Shown here in pieces: positions 7,195 through 16,153 of a stretch of DNA of 64,000 nucleotides; the first letter of the stretch is position 1, and the number at the start of each line of letters is the position of its first letter. A program made the translations under genes and the position numbers. Location: positions 1 to 64,000 of the forward strand of contig NZ_AUFJ01000015.1 in assembly GCF_000426445.1 (NCBI RefSeq), read 5' to 3'. Source of the stretch: Brevibacterium album DSM 18261 (GTDB lineage Bacteria > Actinomycetota > Actinomycetes > Actinomycetales > Brevibacteriaceae). The notes under the pieces were generated by a model. It worked only from the letters and a program-made list of their open reading frames with translations. It was not told the origin of the DNA and made no database searches.

Positions 7195-8262
7195 ATGGTC
7201 TATCGCTACCGGGATCAGGATCGGCTGCGTCGCAGCGCCACATCGCCCGGGGTGCACATGCCCGGCGCACAGGCACTCAGCGCACACGCACCCAACGCCC
7301 AGACGACCCGCACACAGCCACCCAGCCCACACGCCCCCGTCCCACAGGCACCCGGCGTCGAGGCACCGAGCACCACCCGCCCGGACGGCAGGAACCCAGA
7401 AGCCCCCGAATCCGCCGAGGCCCCCACCAGCGCAGACCGCATCCGCGACGCGGCGATCGACCTCTACGGCCAGCACGGCTTCGATCACGTCACGCTCAAG
7501 CAGATCGCCCACGCCGCCGGAGTCTCCACGCCCCTGGTGATCCACCACTTCGGCTCCAAGGCGGGGCTGCGCCAGGCCTGCGACCGCCACGTGGCGGACG
7601 AGGTCTACGCCATGAAGTCCCAGGCCGTCCACAAGGGCAGCCTGCCCCGCAGCTATGTGCTGGAGCTGATGCGCACCAGCCGCCATGTCGTCCTCTACCT
7701 TTTCCGTGCCTTCGCCGCCGGAGGCGAAGCGACGGACCTGCTCTTCGATCAGCTCGTGGAGGACTCGCTGAACTACACCGCGGAAGCGGAGAAGGTCGGC
7801 CTGGTTCACCCCAGTGCCGACCCACGCCGGCGCGCAGTCATCATGATGCTCCAGGCTTTCGGCCCCCTCATGCTGCATCGGCAGATGAAGCGCCACCTGG
7901 ACCTCGACCCCATCGAGGGCCCGCCGGAGGATCTCGCCCCCTACATGGCAGGCGTGCTGGAGATCTACACCCAGCCCGTGCTCAACGCGGATGTCTACCA
8001 GAACCTCATGGATGCCGAGGCTCAGGAGCACTACGAGACCGCCCGGCAGAAGTCCGACCGGCCCGGCGAGGCTGCCAGCTCGCCCCACGGCCACACAACC
8101 AGTCCGCCTGGCCACACCGCCACCGGCCCGCCCGGCGCTCACCCGAGACCGACGCACGCCGGCAACACAACGCACCTCGGCACCACAGCACACCCCCACC
8201 GCACGTCCGATACCCCGGACTCACCCTCCGACCGTCATCCCCAGAAAGGAACGGAACCATGA
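7195..8262 (+). CDS. TetR/AcrR-family regulator of the ABC-2 exporter, with unusually long low-complexity ends
   Basis: 355 residues from the ATG at 7195, preceded by GGAGGTG at ideal spacing (an upstream GTG at 7186 lies inside that site). A Pro/Ala/Thr/His-rich extension of about 75 residues precedes a typical TetR HTH (SADRIRDAAIDLYGQHGFDH, then VTLKQIAHAAGVSTPLVIHHF). The ligand-binding helical domain runs to about residue 285. A second tail of about 70 residues rich in His, Thr, Pro and Gly follows. Typical TetR proteins are 190-230 residues. The stop overlaps the start of the ABC ATPase gene (ATGA), so the regulator is the first gene of the operon and likely represses it. Confidence 0.9.
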   Translation: MVYRYRDQDRLRRSATSPGVHMPGAQALSAHAPNAQTTRTQPPSPHAPVPQAPGVEAPSTTRPDGRNPEAPESAEAPTSADRIRDAAIDLYGQHGFDHVTLKQIAHAAGVSTPLVIHHFGSKAGLRQACDRHVADEVYAMKSQAVHKGSLPRSYVLELMRTSRHVVLYLFRAFAAGGEATDLLFDQLVEDSLNYTAEAEKVGLVHPSADPRRRAVIMMLQAFGPLMLHRQMKRHLDLDPIEGPPEDLAPYMAGVLEIYTQPVLNADVYQNLMDAEAQEHYETARQKSDRPGEAASSPHGHTTSPPGHTATGPPGAHPRPTHAGNTTHLGTTAHPHRTSDTPDSPSDRHPQKGTEP

Positions 8263-9293
8263 CCGGCACACACCCCGTCATCTCCGCAGAGGGCCTCGTG
8301 AAGAGCTTCGGCTCCGTCCGGGCGCTCGACCACCTCGATCTCAGCATCGCCCCCGGCGAGGTCCACGGCTTCCTCGGCCCCAACGGCGCCGGCAAATCCA
8401 CGACCATGCGCGTCCTGCTCGGGCTGCTCCGCCCGGACTCCGGCACCGTCCGCATGTTCCGCCGCGATCCGTGGAAGGACGCGGTCGAGCTCCACCGCCG
8501 GCTCGCCTATGTGCCCGGCGACGTCGAGATCTGGCCCAACCTCACCGGCGGCGAGGTCATCGACATGTTCCTGCGCCTGCGCGGCAGCTACAGCGCCCGC
8601 CGCCGCAACGAGCTCGTCGAGCGCTTCGACCTCGACCCGCGCAAGAAGGCCCGCACCTACTCCAAGGGCAACCGGCAGAAGGTCGCGCTCATCGCCGCAC
8701 TCGCCGCGGACGTGGACCTCCTGCTCCTCGACGAGCCCACCGCCGGCCTCGACCCGCTCATGGAGGTCGTCTTCCAGGACGTCATCCGCGAGGCGCGGGC
8801 AGACGGGAAGTCCGTGCTGCTCTCCAGCCACATCCTCGCCCAGGTCGAGGCGCTGTCCGACCGCATCTCGATCATCCGCGCAGGCGCCATCGTGGAGTCC
8901 GGCTCGCTGTCCGAGCTCCGCCACATGACCCGGACCACCGTCGAGGTCGAGACCGCCGCCCCCGCCGAGGCGCTCGCACAGCAGCCGGGGGTCCACAGCT
9001 TCCGCACGGAGGACGGCCGCAGCGTGTTCGAGGTCGACGGCGACCGCGTCCAGGAGGTCATGCTCCGCCTCGCGCCGCTGGGCATCCGCTCGCTCACCGC
9101 GCACCCGCCCACCCTCGAGCAGCTGCTCATGCGCCACTACGGCGAGGACCTGCCGCCGCAGGACGCACCCCGCAGCCCCCAGCGCGCATCCACCGCCGAG
9201 GCCGCCCCCGGACAGCCCCCCGCGCCCGCCGAGGCAGCGCCTGCGGAAGCCACAGCGGCTCCCGCCCGCACCTCGGGCACGGGCAGGCACTGA
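8259..9293 (+). CDS. ABC transporter ATP-binding protein (drug/polyether exporter type)
   Basis: 344 residues. Walker A is GPNGAGKS (near residue 43), the Q-loop region is followed by the signature YSKGNRQKVAL (the SKGNRQK variant typical of ABC-2 antibiotic-exporter ATPases), and Walker B is LLLLDEPTAGLD followed by the H-loop LLSSHIL. The C-terminal extension ends in an Ala/Pro-rich tail. It energises the permease encoded 28 bp downstream. The start ATG overlaps the tetR stop, with AGAAAGGA in front. The family includes TnrB2/DrrA-type self-resistance pumps; the substrate cannot be read from sequence. Confidence 0.92.
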   Translation: MTGTHPVISAEGLVKSFGSVRALDHLDLSIAPGEVHGFLGPNGAGKSTTMRVLLGLLRPDSGTVRMFRRDPWKDAVELHRRLAYVPGDVEIWPNLTGGEVIDMFLRLRGSYSARRRNELVERFDLDPRKKARTYSKGNRQKVALIAALAADVDLLLLDEPTAGLDPLMEVVFQDVIREARADGKSVLLSSHILAQVEALSDRISIIRAGAIVESGSLSELRHMTRTTVEVETAAPAEALAQQPGVHSFRTEDGRSVFEVDGDRVQEVMLRLAPLGIRSLTAHPPTLEQLLMRHYGEDLPPQDAPRSPQRASTAEAAPGQPPAPAEAAPAEATAAPARTSGTGRH

Positions 9294-9321
9294 GGACCGG
9301 ACTGCCGAGAGAGGAGTCATC

Positions 9322-11037
9322 ATGACTGCGACATCGCACAGCAGCACCCTGACGGTGCCCCCGCAGGACACCCCCGCCGAGGCCGGCCCCGGCCGCACCG
9401 CACGCCCCGCGCGCACGGAGCGCAGCCGCCGCCAGTCGCCCCTGACCGGCACCGGCACCCTGCTGCGGTTCATGCTCCGCCGCGACCGCATCCGCACGAG
9501 CGTGTGGGTGCTGGGCGTGGGCCTCATGGGCTTCTACTTCGCGCATGCCATCCAGCTCATCGCCGAGGACCAGGAGGCCCTGAACAGCCTCGCCCCGCTC
9601 TATGCGGACCCCATCGGCCGCATGATGGTGGGACCCGGCTTTGGCATGGACGCTCCCACCCACGAGCGCTTCTTCGCTTCCGGCTATGCGCTCTTCGTCC
9701 ACATCCTCATGGCGCTCATGACGGTCTTCACGGTGGTCCGCCACACCCGCGCGGAGGAGCAGACGGGCCGTGCGGAACTCGTCCGTGCCAACGTGCTGGG
9801 CCGCCACGCGACCCTCACCGCCGCACTGCTCCTCGTCACCGGTGCAGTGCTTCTGGCCGCCGCACTCGTCTGGGTCGGTGCGGTCACGGCCGGCTTCGAC
9901 ATGGAGGGCTCACTCCTCGTCGCCGCCACGAGCGCCTGCACCGGGCTCTTCTTCGCGGGTGCCGCAGCAACGGCCGTGCAGCTGAGCGAGTCCTCGCGGG
10001 GCGCCTCGGCGATGGCCGGCGGGCTGCTGGCGGCGGCATACCTCGTCCGCATGGGCGGGGACGCCCCCGAGGTGGGAGGCACCGCGCTCTCCTGGGCCTC
10101 ACCGCTGGGCTGGGCTCAGCAGACCGCACCCTATGTGGACAATCTCTGGTGGCCGCTGCTGCCCCTGGCCGGCGGCGCGGTGGTCTTCACCGCGCTGGGC
10201 TACTGGCTGTCCACGCAGCGCGATGTGGGTGCGAGCCTCGTGCCCACCCGGCTGAGTCGCGCCGAGGCCCGCCCCGCGCTCGGCACCCCGCTCGGCATGG
10301 CCGCCCGCACTCTGCGCGGGGGCCTGCGCGGCTGGGGCATCGCGCTGGTGCTGACGGCACTGATGTTCGGCGCCTATGCGCAGTCGATGGTCGATGCCGC
10401 CGGCAGCCTCCCGCCGGAGATGGAGCAGATCTTCAGGGGCGGGGACCTCATGCTGGGCTACCTGGCGTTCATGGCACTGTTCATGGCGGTGTTCGCCGCC
10501 GCGGCCGGGGTGAGCGCGCTCCAGCAGCTGCGCGGGGAGGAGAACCGGGGGCGGGCGGAGTTCGGACTCTCGGCGCCCATGAGCCGGACCGCCTGGCTGG
10601 GCGCGCACCTCACCGTGCTCATCGCCGGTCTCGTGCTCATCCTCGCCCTCGTGGGTGCGGCGATGGGCCTGGGCGCCGGGCTCTCCCTCGAGGAGGACGG
10701 CTGGTCGCACTTCTGGGACCTCTTCTTCGCGGGTCTCCTCCAGGCTCCCGCGGTGCTCGCCACGGTGGGCATCGTCACGGCACTGTTCGGCTGGCTGCCG
10801 CGGATCGCCGGCGGCGTGGGCTGGGTGATCGTGGGCTTCGCGGGAGTCATGGCTACCTTCGGCTCCCTGCTGGACCTGCCCGAGGCCGTTCAGGACCTCG
10901 ACCTGTTCGGCCATCTCGCGCAGTTCCCGGCGGCCGATGTCGACTGGGCACCCGTGCTGTGGCTGACGGGCATCGGCGTCGCCGGGGTGGTCCTCGGGCT
11001 GCTCGGCTGGCGCCGCCGCGAGGTGAACCGGGTGTGA
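9322..11037 (+). CDS. ABC-2 type multidrug exporter permease, large two-domain form
   Basis: 571 residues with about 12 transmembrane segments in two similar halves, starting after a 45-residue Arg/Thr/Pro-rich cytoplasmic N-terminus (for example LGVGLMGFYFAHAIQLI, LTAALLLVTGAVLLAAALVW, ALVLTALMFGAYAQSMVDAA). This length and duplication match the actinobacterial polyketide/tetronasin-type ABC exporter permeases. GAGAGGAG lies just before the ATG. It is the last gene of the tetR-ABC operon; a large hairpin 160 bp downstream ends the transcript. Export of a toxic amphipathic compound is the expected role. Confidence 0.9.
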   Translation: MTATSHSSTLTVPPQDTPAEAGPGRTARPARTERSRRQSPLTGTGTLLRFMLRRDRIRTSVWVLGVGLMGFYFAHAIQLIAEDQEALNSLAPLYADPIGRMMVGPGFGMDAPTHERFFASGYALFVHILMALMTVFTVVRHTRAEEQTGRAELVRANVLGRHATLTAALLLVTGAVLLAAALVWVGAVTAGFDMEGSLLVAATSACTGLFFAGAAATAVQLSESSRGASAMAGGLLAAAYLVRMGGDAPEVGGTALSWASPLGWAQQTAPYVDNLWWPLLPLAGGAVVFTALGYWLSTQRDVGASLVPTRLSRAEARPALGTPLGMAARTLRGGLRGWGIALVLTALMFGAYAQSMVDAAGSLPPEMEQIFRGGDLMLGYLAFMALFMAVFAAAAGVSALQQLRGEENRGRAEFGLSAPMSRTAWLGAHLTVLIAGLVLILALVGAAMGLGAGLSLEEDGWSHFWDLFFAGLLQAPAVLATVGIVTALFGWLPRIAGGVGWVIVGFAGVMATFGSLLDLPEAVQDLDLFGHLAQFPAADVDWAPVLWLTGIGVAGVVLGLLGWRRREVNRV

Positions 11038-11197
11038 GGGACGTGCGGGCGGGTGCGGGCGGGCCTGCCCGGACCTGCCTGCACATCACGCGCCGATCGC
11101 CGTCACGTGCCGACCGCCGTCACGAAAGCTCAGGACAGCGCCGCAACTGCGCGGCCGGTCTGAGGGATCCCGACACGCGGGAAGGGCGTGTCAGGAT

Positions 11198-11237
11198 AGC
11201 TCGGGTTGGTCGCGCAGTTCCGCGACCACCCCGAGCT
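11198..11237. terminator. Bidirectional hairpin between the two convergent ABC operons
   Basis: A 17-nt stem (AGCTCGGG...GTCGCG, 11198-11214, with 11221-11237; one mismatch) and a 6-nt loop, followed by TTTC on the plus strand. It lies between a plus-strand operon ending at 11037 and a minus-strand operon ending at 11284, so it can serve both. A weaker hairpin of GACACGC/GCGTGTC lies just to its left. Confidence 0.8.
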
Positions 11238-11283
11238 TTCGCAACGGCGGGTGAGGGGCGATACGAGAGGCGCGCGGCCCCGC

Positions 11284-12642
11284 TCAGACGCCCGCCACCT
11301 CCGCGAGCGTCACCCTGCGGATGGCGGGGCGGCTGAGCTGGAGGCCCGCCCGCACCACGAGCACGCCCACCGCCACGGAGGCGAGCAGCGTGAGGAAGGT
11401 GAGCGGCGACATCACCATCGCCATGCCCGCCAGAGGCAGCACGAGCACGAGGCCCAGTCCGGCGGCCAGGAGGGAGACCCAGATGACGGGCATCATGGTC
11501 GCCCGCACGGTCATCGCCGCCACCGTGCCCTCGTCCATCCCGGCCGCGTGGAGCTCGCGGAAGGTCGGCGCCCTGTCGTAGACGTCCGCGGTCTGGTTGA
11601 GCGCGGCCGAGATCGCGACGAAGAGGATCGCGATGCCGAGGGTGAGCAGGACGCCGGTGCGCATGTCGCCGGGCAGGTGGAGCTGGGCGACCGGCATATG
11701 GGGATCGTCGGGCACCGCGTTGACGATCGCCACGCCGGTGCCCGCGAACACCGCGATGAACGCCGTCATCGCGAGCCCGGACACCCGGCGCCAGTACTGC
11801 TTGGGGTCGTCCTGGACGGAACGGGCGGCGATGAGCCCGGCCGCCGTCCCCGCGCGCCTGCTGCCGATGTGTGCGATGAGCCGCACCAGCAGCACGCCCA
11901 GGATGTCGATGACGACGAGGCCCATGATGAGCATCGCGAGCAGCGAGACGACGATCATCGCCATCGTCTGCCCGCCCTTGGTGAGCGAGAGGAGCACGCC
12001 CACCACCAGCAGTGCCGCAGCGCCCGTGATGATCCGCCCCCAGGGGAACCTCCGCTCCAGGGCCCGCGTGCGCACGCCCAGCGGGGAGATGACGAGCTTC
12101 CGCAGGCCCACGAGCGCCGAGGCCTCGCTCACGACCACGAGGCCCAGCCCGGCGAGCGCGATGATCCACCAGGGCATGACCATGTTCGCGTAGCCGAGGC
12201 CGGAGCCCTGGAACGGGATCGCGCTCACGGGGACCAGGAGCAGGAAGTGGCCGGCCACGCCCGCGGCCGTGCCGATGAGCGCGCCCGCCACCGGCTGCGC
12301 GATCGCGAGGAGGGTGATGGTCGGGCTCGAGGCGCCCAGCAGGGAGAGGCTCGAGAGCCGTTCCGTGTCGCTGCGGGCGGCGAGGTTGGCCGTCGCCTGG
12401 CCCAGGGTCACGGCGGGGACCACGAGGAGCGCGGTCGCGATGCCCGCGAGGATCTTGTAGAAGCCGAGGACGCCGGACTCGTCGGCGGAGACGTCCCAGT
12501 GCATGAACGCCCAGAGGCCTCCGGCGACCGTGAGGAACAGGGCGGAGCACGCAGCGAAGGCCGCGATCATGAGCATGCCCTGCGCGGAGAACAGCGTCTT
12601 GGGCCTGAGGAGCACGGGCAGGAGGCGGGAGGCGGTGCTCAT
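11284..12642 (-). CDS. FtsX/MacB-like ABC transporter permease
   Basis: 452 residues from the ATG at 12642, which overlaps the stop of the ATPase gene. Ten or so hydrophobic segments are visible. These include an N-terminal span (MLMIAAFAACSALFLTVAGG), a central pair around WWIIALAGLGLVVVSEASAL, and a final group ending in VGVLVVRAGLQLSRPAIR. The pattern of two FtsX-like modules is that of MacB/LolE-type mechanotransmission permeases of Gram-positives, which act with a LolD-like ATPase in peptide or drug efflux or in envelope sensing. No periplasmic partner or two-component system is adjacent, so the substrate is unknown. Confidence 0.85.
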   Translation of the reverse strand: MSTASRLLPVLLRPKTLFSAQGMLMIAAFAACSALFLTVAGGLWAFMHWDVSADESGVLGFYKILAGIATALLVVPAVTLGQATANLAARSDTERLSSLSLLGASSPTITLLAIAQPVAGALIGTAAGVAGHFLLLVPVSAIPFQGSGLGYANMVMPWWIIALAGLGLVVVSEASALVGLRKLVISPLGVRTRALERRFPWGRIITGAAALLVVGVLLSLTKGGQTMAMIVVSLLAMLIMGLVVIDILGVLLVRLIAHIGSRRAGTAAGLIAARSVQDDPKQYWRRVSGLAMTAFIAVFAGTGVAIVNAVPDDPHMPVAQLHLPGDMRTGVLLTLGIAILFVAISAALNQTADVYDRAPTFRELHAAGMDEGTVAAMTVRATMMPVIWVSLLAAGLGLVLVLPLAGMAMVMSPLTFLTLLASVAVGVLVVRAGLQLSRPAIRRVTLAEVAGV

Positions 12643-13472
12643 CGCGCACCCCCGGTGTGCGCGGGGCCGGCGGGCACCGTCGCCGAGTCTGCGACGATCC
12701 GGCCGTCGGCCAGCCGCACGGTGCGGCGGCAGGTCGCGGCGACCTTCTCGTCGTGGGTGACCATGATGAGGGTGCGGCCGCGGCCCACGGTGGTGTCGAG
12801 GAGGATGTGCAGCACCTCGGCGGAGGTGCGGGAATCGAGGGCGCCGGTGGGTTCGTCCGCGAAGATGACGGCGGGCTCGGTGATCTGCGCCCGCGCGATC
12901 GCCACGCGCTGCGCCTGACCGCCGGAGAGCTGGCCGATCCGCTTGCCCGCGTGCTCGGCGAGCCCCAGGCTGGACAGCCACTCCCGGGCGCGGGCGGTGG
13001 CCTGCGCGCGCGAGGCTCCCTTGAGCATCGCGGCGACGGCCACGTTCTCCTCCGCCGTGAGCTCGGGCAGGAGCAGGCCCTGCTGGAAGACGAAGCCGAA
13101 GGACTCGCGGCGCAGACGGGTGCGTTCGCCCGCGGAGAGCGAGGTCACCTCGGCGCCGGCAGAGGCACCGACCCCCAGCGTGACCGTCCCCGAATCCGGG
13201 AGGATCATGCCCGCGAGCACGTGGAGGAGCGTGGACTTGCCGGAGCCCGAGGGGCCCATGATCGCGACGGAATCGCCCTGCGGGACGATGAGGTCGACGC
13301 CGGCGAGCGCGTGCGTGGCTCCGTAGGACTTCACGAGGCCCGTCGCGGCGAGTGCGGGAGCGACCGCGTCTGCGCTCGCGGTGGCGCCGGCGGCCCCGTA
13401 GACCTGAGTGGGGACGGCGGCGGGGGACATGTGCGGCGCTGTGCCGGGTGCGGAGCGGGGATGCGTGTTCAT
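12639..13472 (-). CDS. LolD/MacB-type ABC transporter ATP-binding protein
   Basis: 277 residues from the ATG at 13472, with TGGAGG just upstream; a GTG at 13481 lies inside that site. After a 45-residue Ala-rich lead come Walker A GPSGSGKS, the signature LSGGQAQRVAIARA, Walker B VIFADEPTGALD (typical of the LolD/MacB subfamily) and the switch His in MVTHD. It is encoded with and overlaps the permease gene downstream. The pair forms a complete exporter of the MacB-like class. Confidence 0.92.
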   Translation of the reverse strand: MNTHPRSAPGTAPHMSPAAVPTQVYGAAGATASADAVAPALAATGLVKSYGATHALAGVDLIVPQGDSVAIMGPSGSGKSTLLHVLAGMILPDSGTVTLGVGASAGAEVTSLSAGERTRLRRESFGFVFQQGLLLPELTAEENVAVAAMLKGASRAQATARAREWLSSLGLAEHAGKRIGQLSGGQAQRVAIARAQITEPAVIFADEPTGALDSRTSAEVLHILLDTTVGRGRTLIMVTHDEKVAATCRRTVRLADGRIVADSATVPAGPAHTGGAR

Positions 13473-13848
13473 GCCCTCCACTCAACCGCGGACCGGGGTG
13501 TGCGGGCATCGGCCTGGGGAATGGTCTCTGCGGTGTCCGTCGGCACAGCGTGGACGGCGGAGGCCCCGGGCGTCATACCGGAGAATGACGCCCGGGGCCT
13601 CATGCAGGGCCTCATGCACGACTTCATGCAGGGCCTCTTGCACGCCGAGGGACACTCCCATCGCGGCGAGACGGCACGCGCACCGTCGGTTCCACACGCT
13701 GCAGCGTGCTGGTCCGACGATTCAGTGCTGAGACCCGGAGGCAGCCTGCGAACGCGGAGATTAGGTGCTGTTCCGACGCTCCACGGCACACGCACCATCG
13801 GTTCCGCACGCCGGCTGTGCACCAGCCGCCGCGGGCAGCGAGCAAGCC
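13473..13848. other. 376-bp gene-free stretch with short direct repeats
   Basis: No coding frame is convincing. Near 13585-13640 the string CATGCA(G/C)GGCCTC recurs three times. A 27-bp motif beginning GGCAC(G/A)CGCACC is present at 13673-13699 and again at 13785-13811 (24 of 27 identical), each followed by a dyad-like sequence. It separates the promoter of the MacB-like pair from the end of the TctA gene and could carry regulatory sites, but no function is evident. Confidence 0.45.
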
Positions 13849-15390
13849 TCAGCCCAGGGCCGCGAGGATGCCCGGCACGGAGAGCACGGCCACGTAGTAG
13901 CCCATGAACAGCACGCCCGCGTGCACCTTGACGACGCGGATGAGCATGCCGCCCACGAGGCCCACCGCCGTGACGACCACCAGGCCCATGAGCCCGCCCT
14001 CCCACAGGCTCACGACCACCACGAGTCCCACGAAGGCCGCGATGATCGCCTCGTGGCTCACCCGCGTGACCACGAACTTCGCGGCCGCATGGGCGTAGCG
14101 CATCGCGAAGGGGTAGGCGATGAGCGTGGCGCAGACCGCCGCGAGCAGGCCGTAGACGAGGAACTGCGGCGTGCTCATGAAGGTGGACACGTTGTTGATG
14201 ATGCCCGCCTCCGGATCGGTCTCGAAGACCGGCGGCGCGTTGAACAGGGGTGCGGCGGGACCGGCTGCCACGGGGCTCAGCGGCAGGCCGAAGGCGATGA
14301 GCGGGATGAGGGTCTCGGCGATGTACGTCGACTCCGTCGTGCCGTTCTTCGCCGTGATGACGCTCGTGAGGCGCTGGTAGCCCTGCTTGATGCGCGCGCC
14401 CACGATCTCGCCCATGAGCACCGTGACGGCCACGGGCGAGAAGACGAAGGTGGCGCTCGAGACCACCGAGGTGGCCGCCGTCGCCGTGATCTGCGTCCGG
14501 TCGAGCACGCGCAGGGGGTTGGGGAACGTGCGGCCCACGGGCTTCGCACCGGAGTCCGAGGCCGGAGCCGTGTTGCCCGAGGCCGGGGCCGAACCGGAAG
14601 CATCAGCCCCGGCACTGGCCGACGGGGCCGCAGCGCCGGATCCGGCGCCCGCCCCTGCATCCGCCTCGGGCACGGCAGCCCCGCCCCCGCCCGCGGCGGG
14701 CCGGACATCGGGGGCGAGGAAGACCCGTGAGGGCTCGGACCTGCGCATCGCGGCGCGGTTCTGCGGCACGAGGACCATGACGAGGTCCACGATCATGGGG
14801 CCGATCGCGATGCCCAGGAAGTAGCTGATCGAGAGCGAGACGTCGAAGGATCCCGTCCAGGCCTGCAGGCCCAGGATGAACGCGACGAACGGCACGAGAG
14901 CCACGACGCCGCCCAGCTTGGCACGGGAGGAGTAGGCGATGCCGGCGGCCGCGACGAGGAAGATCCACGGGGCGAAGGAGGTGATGAGATCGCCGAAGGG
15001 CGAGAGGATCCAGGCGAACAGCACAGCAGCCGGAACCGCGATGAACGCGGAGATCACCGCGCCGGACACCGCCTTGCGCAGCGCGAGGTGGGGCAGGCCC
15101 AGGGCCCGCATCCGCGCCGCGTCCTCGAGGATGGGCACCGCGAGGGTGTCGCCGGGGATCCCCAGGAGCATCGTCGGGATCGCGTGCGTCATGTGCTTGG
15201 AGATCGCCGCAGCGAGGAAGAACGTGAAGACGCCGGCCGGCGGCACCCCGATGAGGATGACGACGAGGGTGAGCGGCGCGATCGTCGCCGTCTCGTCCGT
15301 CCCGGAGACCACGCCGATGAGCGTGAACACGATCGCCCCGATGACGCCCATCAGCACGGCGATGGGCAGGTCCATGAGCAGTGCTTCCAT
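13849..15390 (-). CDS. Tripartite tricarboxylate transporter-type permease (TctA family)
   Basis: 513 residues, about 11-12 transmembrane segments. Family hallmarks are the Gly/Pro-rich re-entrant segments VFTLIGVVSG and IPTMLLGIPGDTLAVPILED, the latter aligning with the S-I-L-L-N-T-P-G-D block of TctA. A cytoplasmic insert of about 90 residues, almost only Ala, Gly, Ser, Asp and Pro, divides the two halves, which is unusual. The ATG at 15390 overlaps the stop of the small membrane protein upstream. As part of the HMG-CoA reductase/lyase cluster, it is the likely importer of the pathway substrate. No TctC binding protein gene is found in the window. Confidence 0.75.
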   Translation of the reverse strand: MEALLMDLPIAVLMGVIGAIVFTLIGVVSGTDETATIAPLTLVVILIGVPPAGVFTFFLAAAISKHMTHAIPTMLLGIPGDTLAVPILEDAARMRALGLPHLALRKAVSGAVISAFIAVPAAVLFAWILSPFGDLITSFAPWIFLVAAAGIAYSSRAKLGGVVALVPFVAFILGLQAWTGSFDVSLSISYFLGIAIGPMIVDLVMVLVPQNRAAMRRSEPSRVFLAPDVRPAAGGGGAAVPEADAGAGAGSGAAAPSASAGADASGSAPASGNTAPASDSGAKPVGRTFPNPLRVLDRTQITATAATSVVSSATFVFSPVAVTVLMGEIVGARIKQGYQRLTSVITAKNGTTESTYIAETLIPLIAFGLPLSPVAAGPAAPLFNAPPVFETDPEAGIINNVSTFMSTPQFLVYGLLAAVCATLIAYPFAMRYAHAAAKFVVTRVSHEAIIAAFVGLVVVVSLWEGGLMGLVVVTAVGLVGGMLIRVVKVHAGVLFMGYYVAVLSVPGILAALG

Positions 15391-15917
15391 CAGCGCGCGC
15401 CCTCCTCGCCCGCGGTTGGGGCCGCGCCCTCCGCGAAGGGAGCATCCGCGCCCGAGGCGACAGCGGCCTCGGCGGCGGCCTCCGCCTCGCGGAACTCGCC
15501 CGTGAGCCCGGCGGCCTCGATCTCGGAGCGGGACAGCGCCGAGGCGTCCTCCAGCCTTCCGAGGCCCCGCCCCTCGGCTCCGAGCTCCCGGATGGTGGCG
15601 GCGAGCATCGCCGAGTCGTGTGCGTCATCGCTGACGACGCGAGCGGGCGAGGTGATCCGCGCCGTGATGACGCCGGCGACCACACAGCCTGCGATCCCGG
15701 TGATGAGGGACCAGACCTCCGCCATGTCCGGGGTGAGCCCGAGGGCGGCGAACAGCGCCTGCCCGCCGTAGAGGCCCGCCAGTCCGCAGACCACGCCGGT
15801 GATCACGCCGATCAGGAGGCGCCGCCCCCTGACGGTGTCCCCCCAGACGCTGAGGTACTGGCCGGCGGTGCCGTGGCCCTCCCCCGCATCTGCTGTCTTC
15901 TCAGGTGCACGCGACAC
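15390..15917 (-). CDS. Small membrane protein, probable TctB-position partner of the TctA-like permease
   Basis: 175 residues from the GTG at 15917, preceded by AAAGGCGGGGG. Two transmembrane segments (LLIGVITGVVCGLAGLYGG and LITGIAGCVVAGVITARIT) are followed by a soluble acidic, Ala/Glu-rich tail of about 85 residues. Classical TctB proteins have four spans, so this one is only positionally equivalent. Its stop overlaps the tctA start. The role is presumably to stabilise the large permease; this is inference from gene order. Confidence 0.65.
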   Translation of the reverse strand: MSRAPEKTADAGEGHGTAGQYLSVWGDTVRGRRLLIGVITGVVCGLAGLYGGQALFAALGLTPDMAEVWSLITGIAGCVVAGVITARITSPARVVSDDAHDSAMLAATIRELGAEGRGLGRLEDASALSRSEIEAAGLTGEFREAEAAAEAAVASGADAPFAEGAAPTAGEEGAR

Positions 15918-16153
15918 TGTGCCCCCGCCTTTCTGTCGTGAGTGACGGACGTCCGCAGGCGGCGGACCTCCGTGTGGTGCCGGACCTCCGCGAGGCCGGC
16001 CGCTGCATGTCCCAGGGCGTCCGCGCACGGCGGACTCCCCCAAGTATCCGGGCCTCCGAGCCGAATCGGACAACCCTATGACGCGGATCTCACCGCAGTT
16101 CGGAGGAAGCCTTCCGCGCGGGACCGCTCTGGGCCTCCGCGGGCGCCCCCGCC

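Noticed and set aside
11206..12918. 570-residue plus-strand open frame across the MacB-like permease
   Set aside because: Antisense to a good membrane-protein gene; composition dominated by Arg, His, Gly and Asp without motifs.
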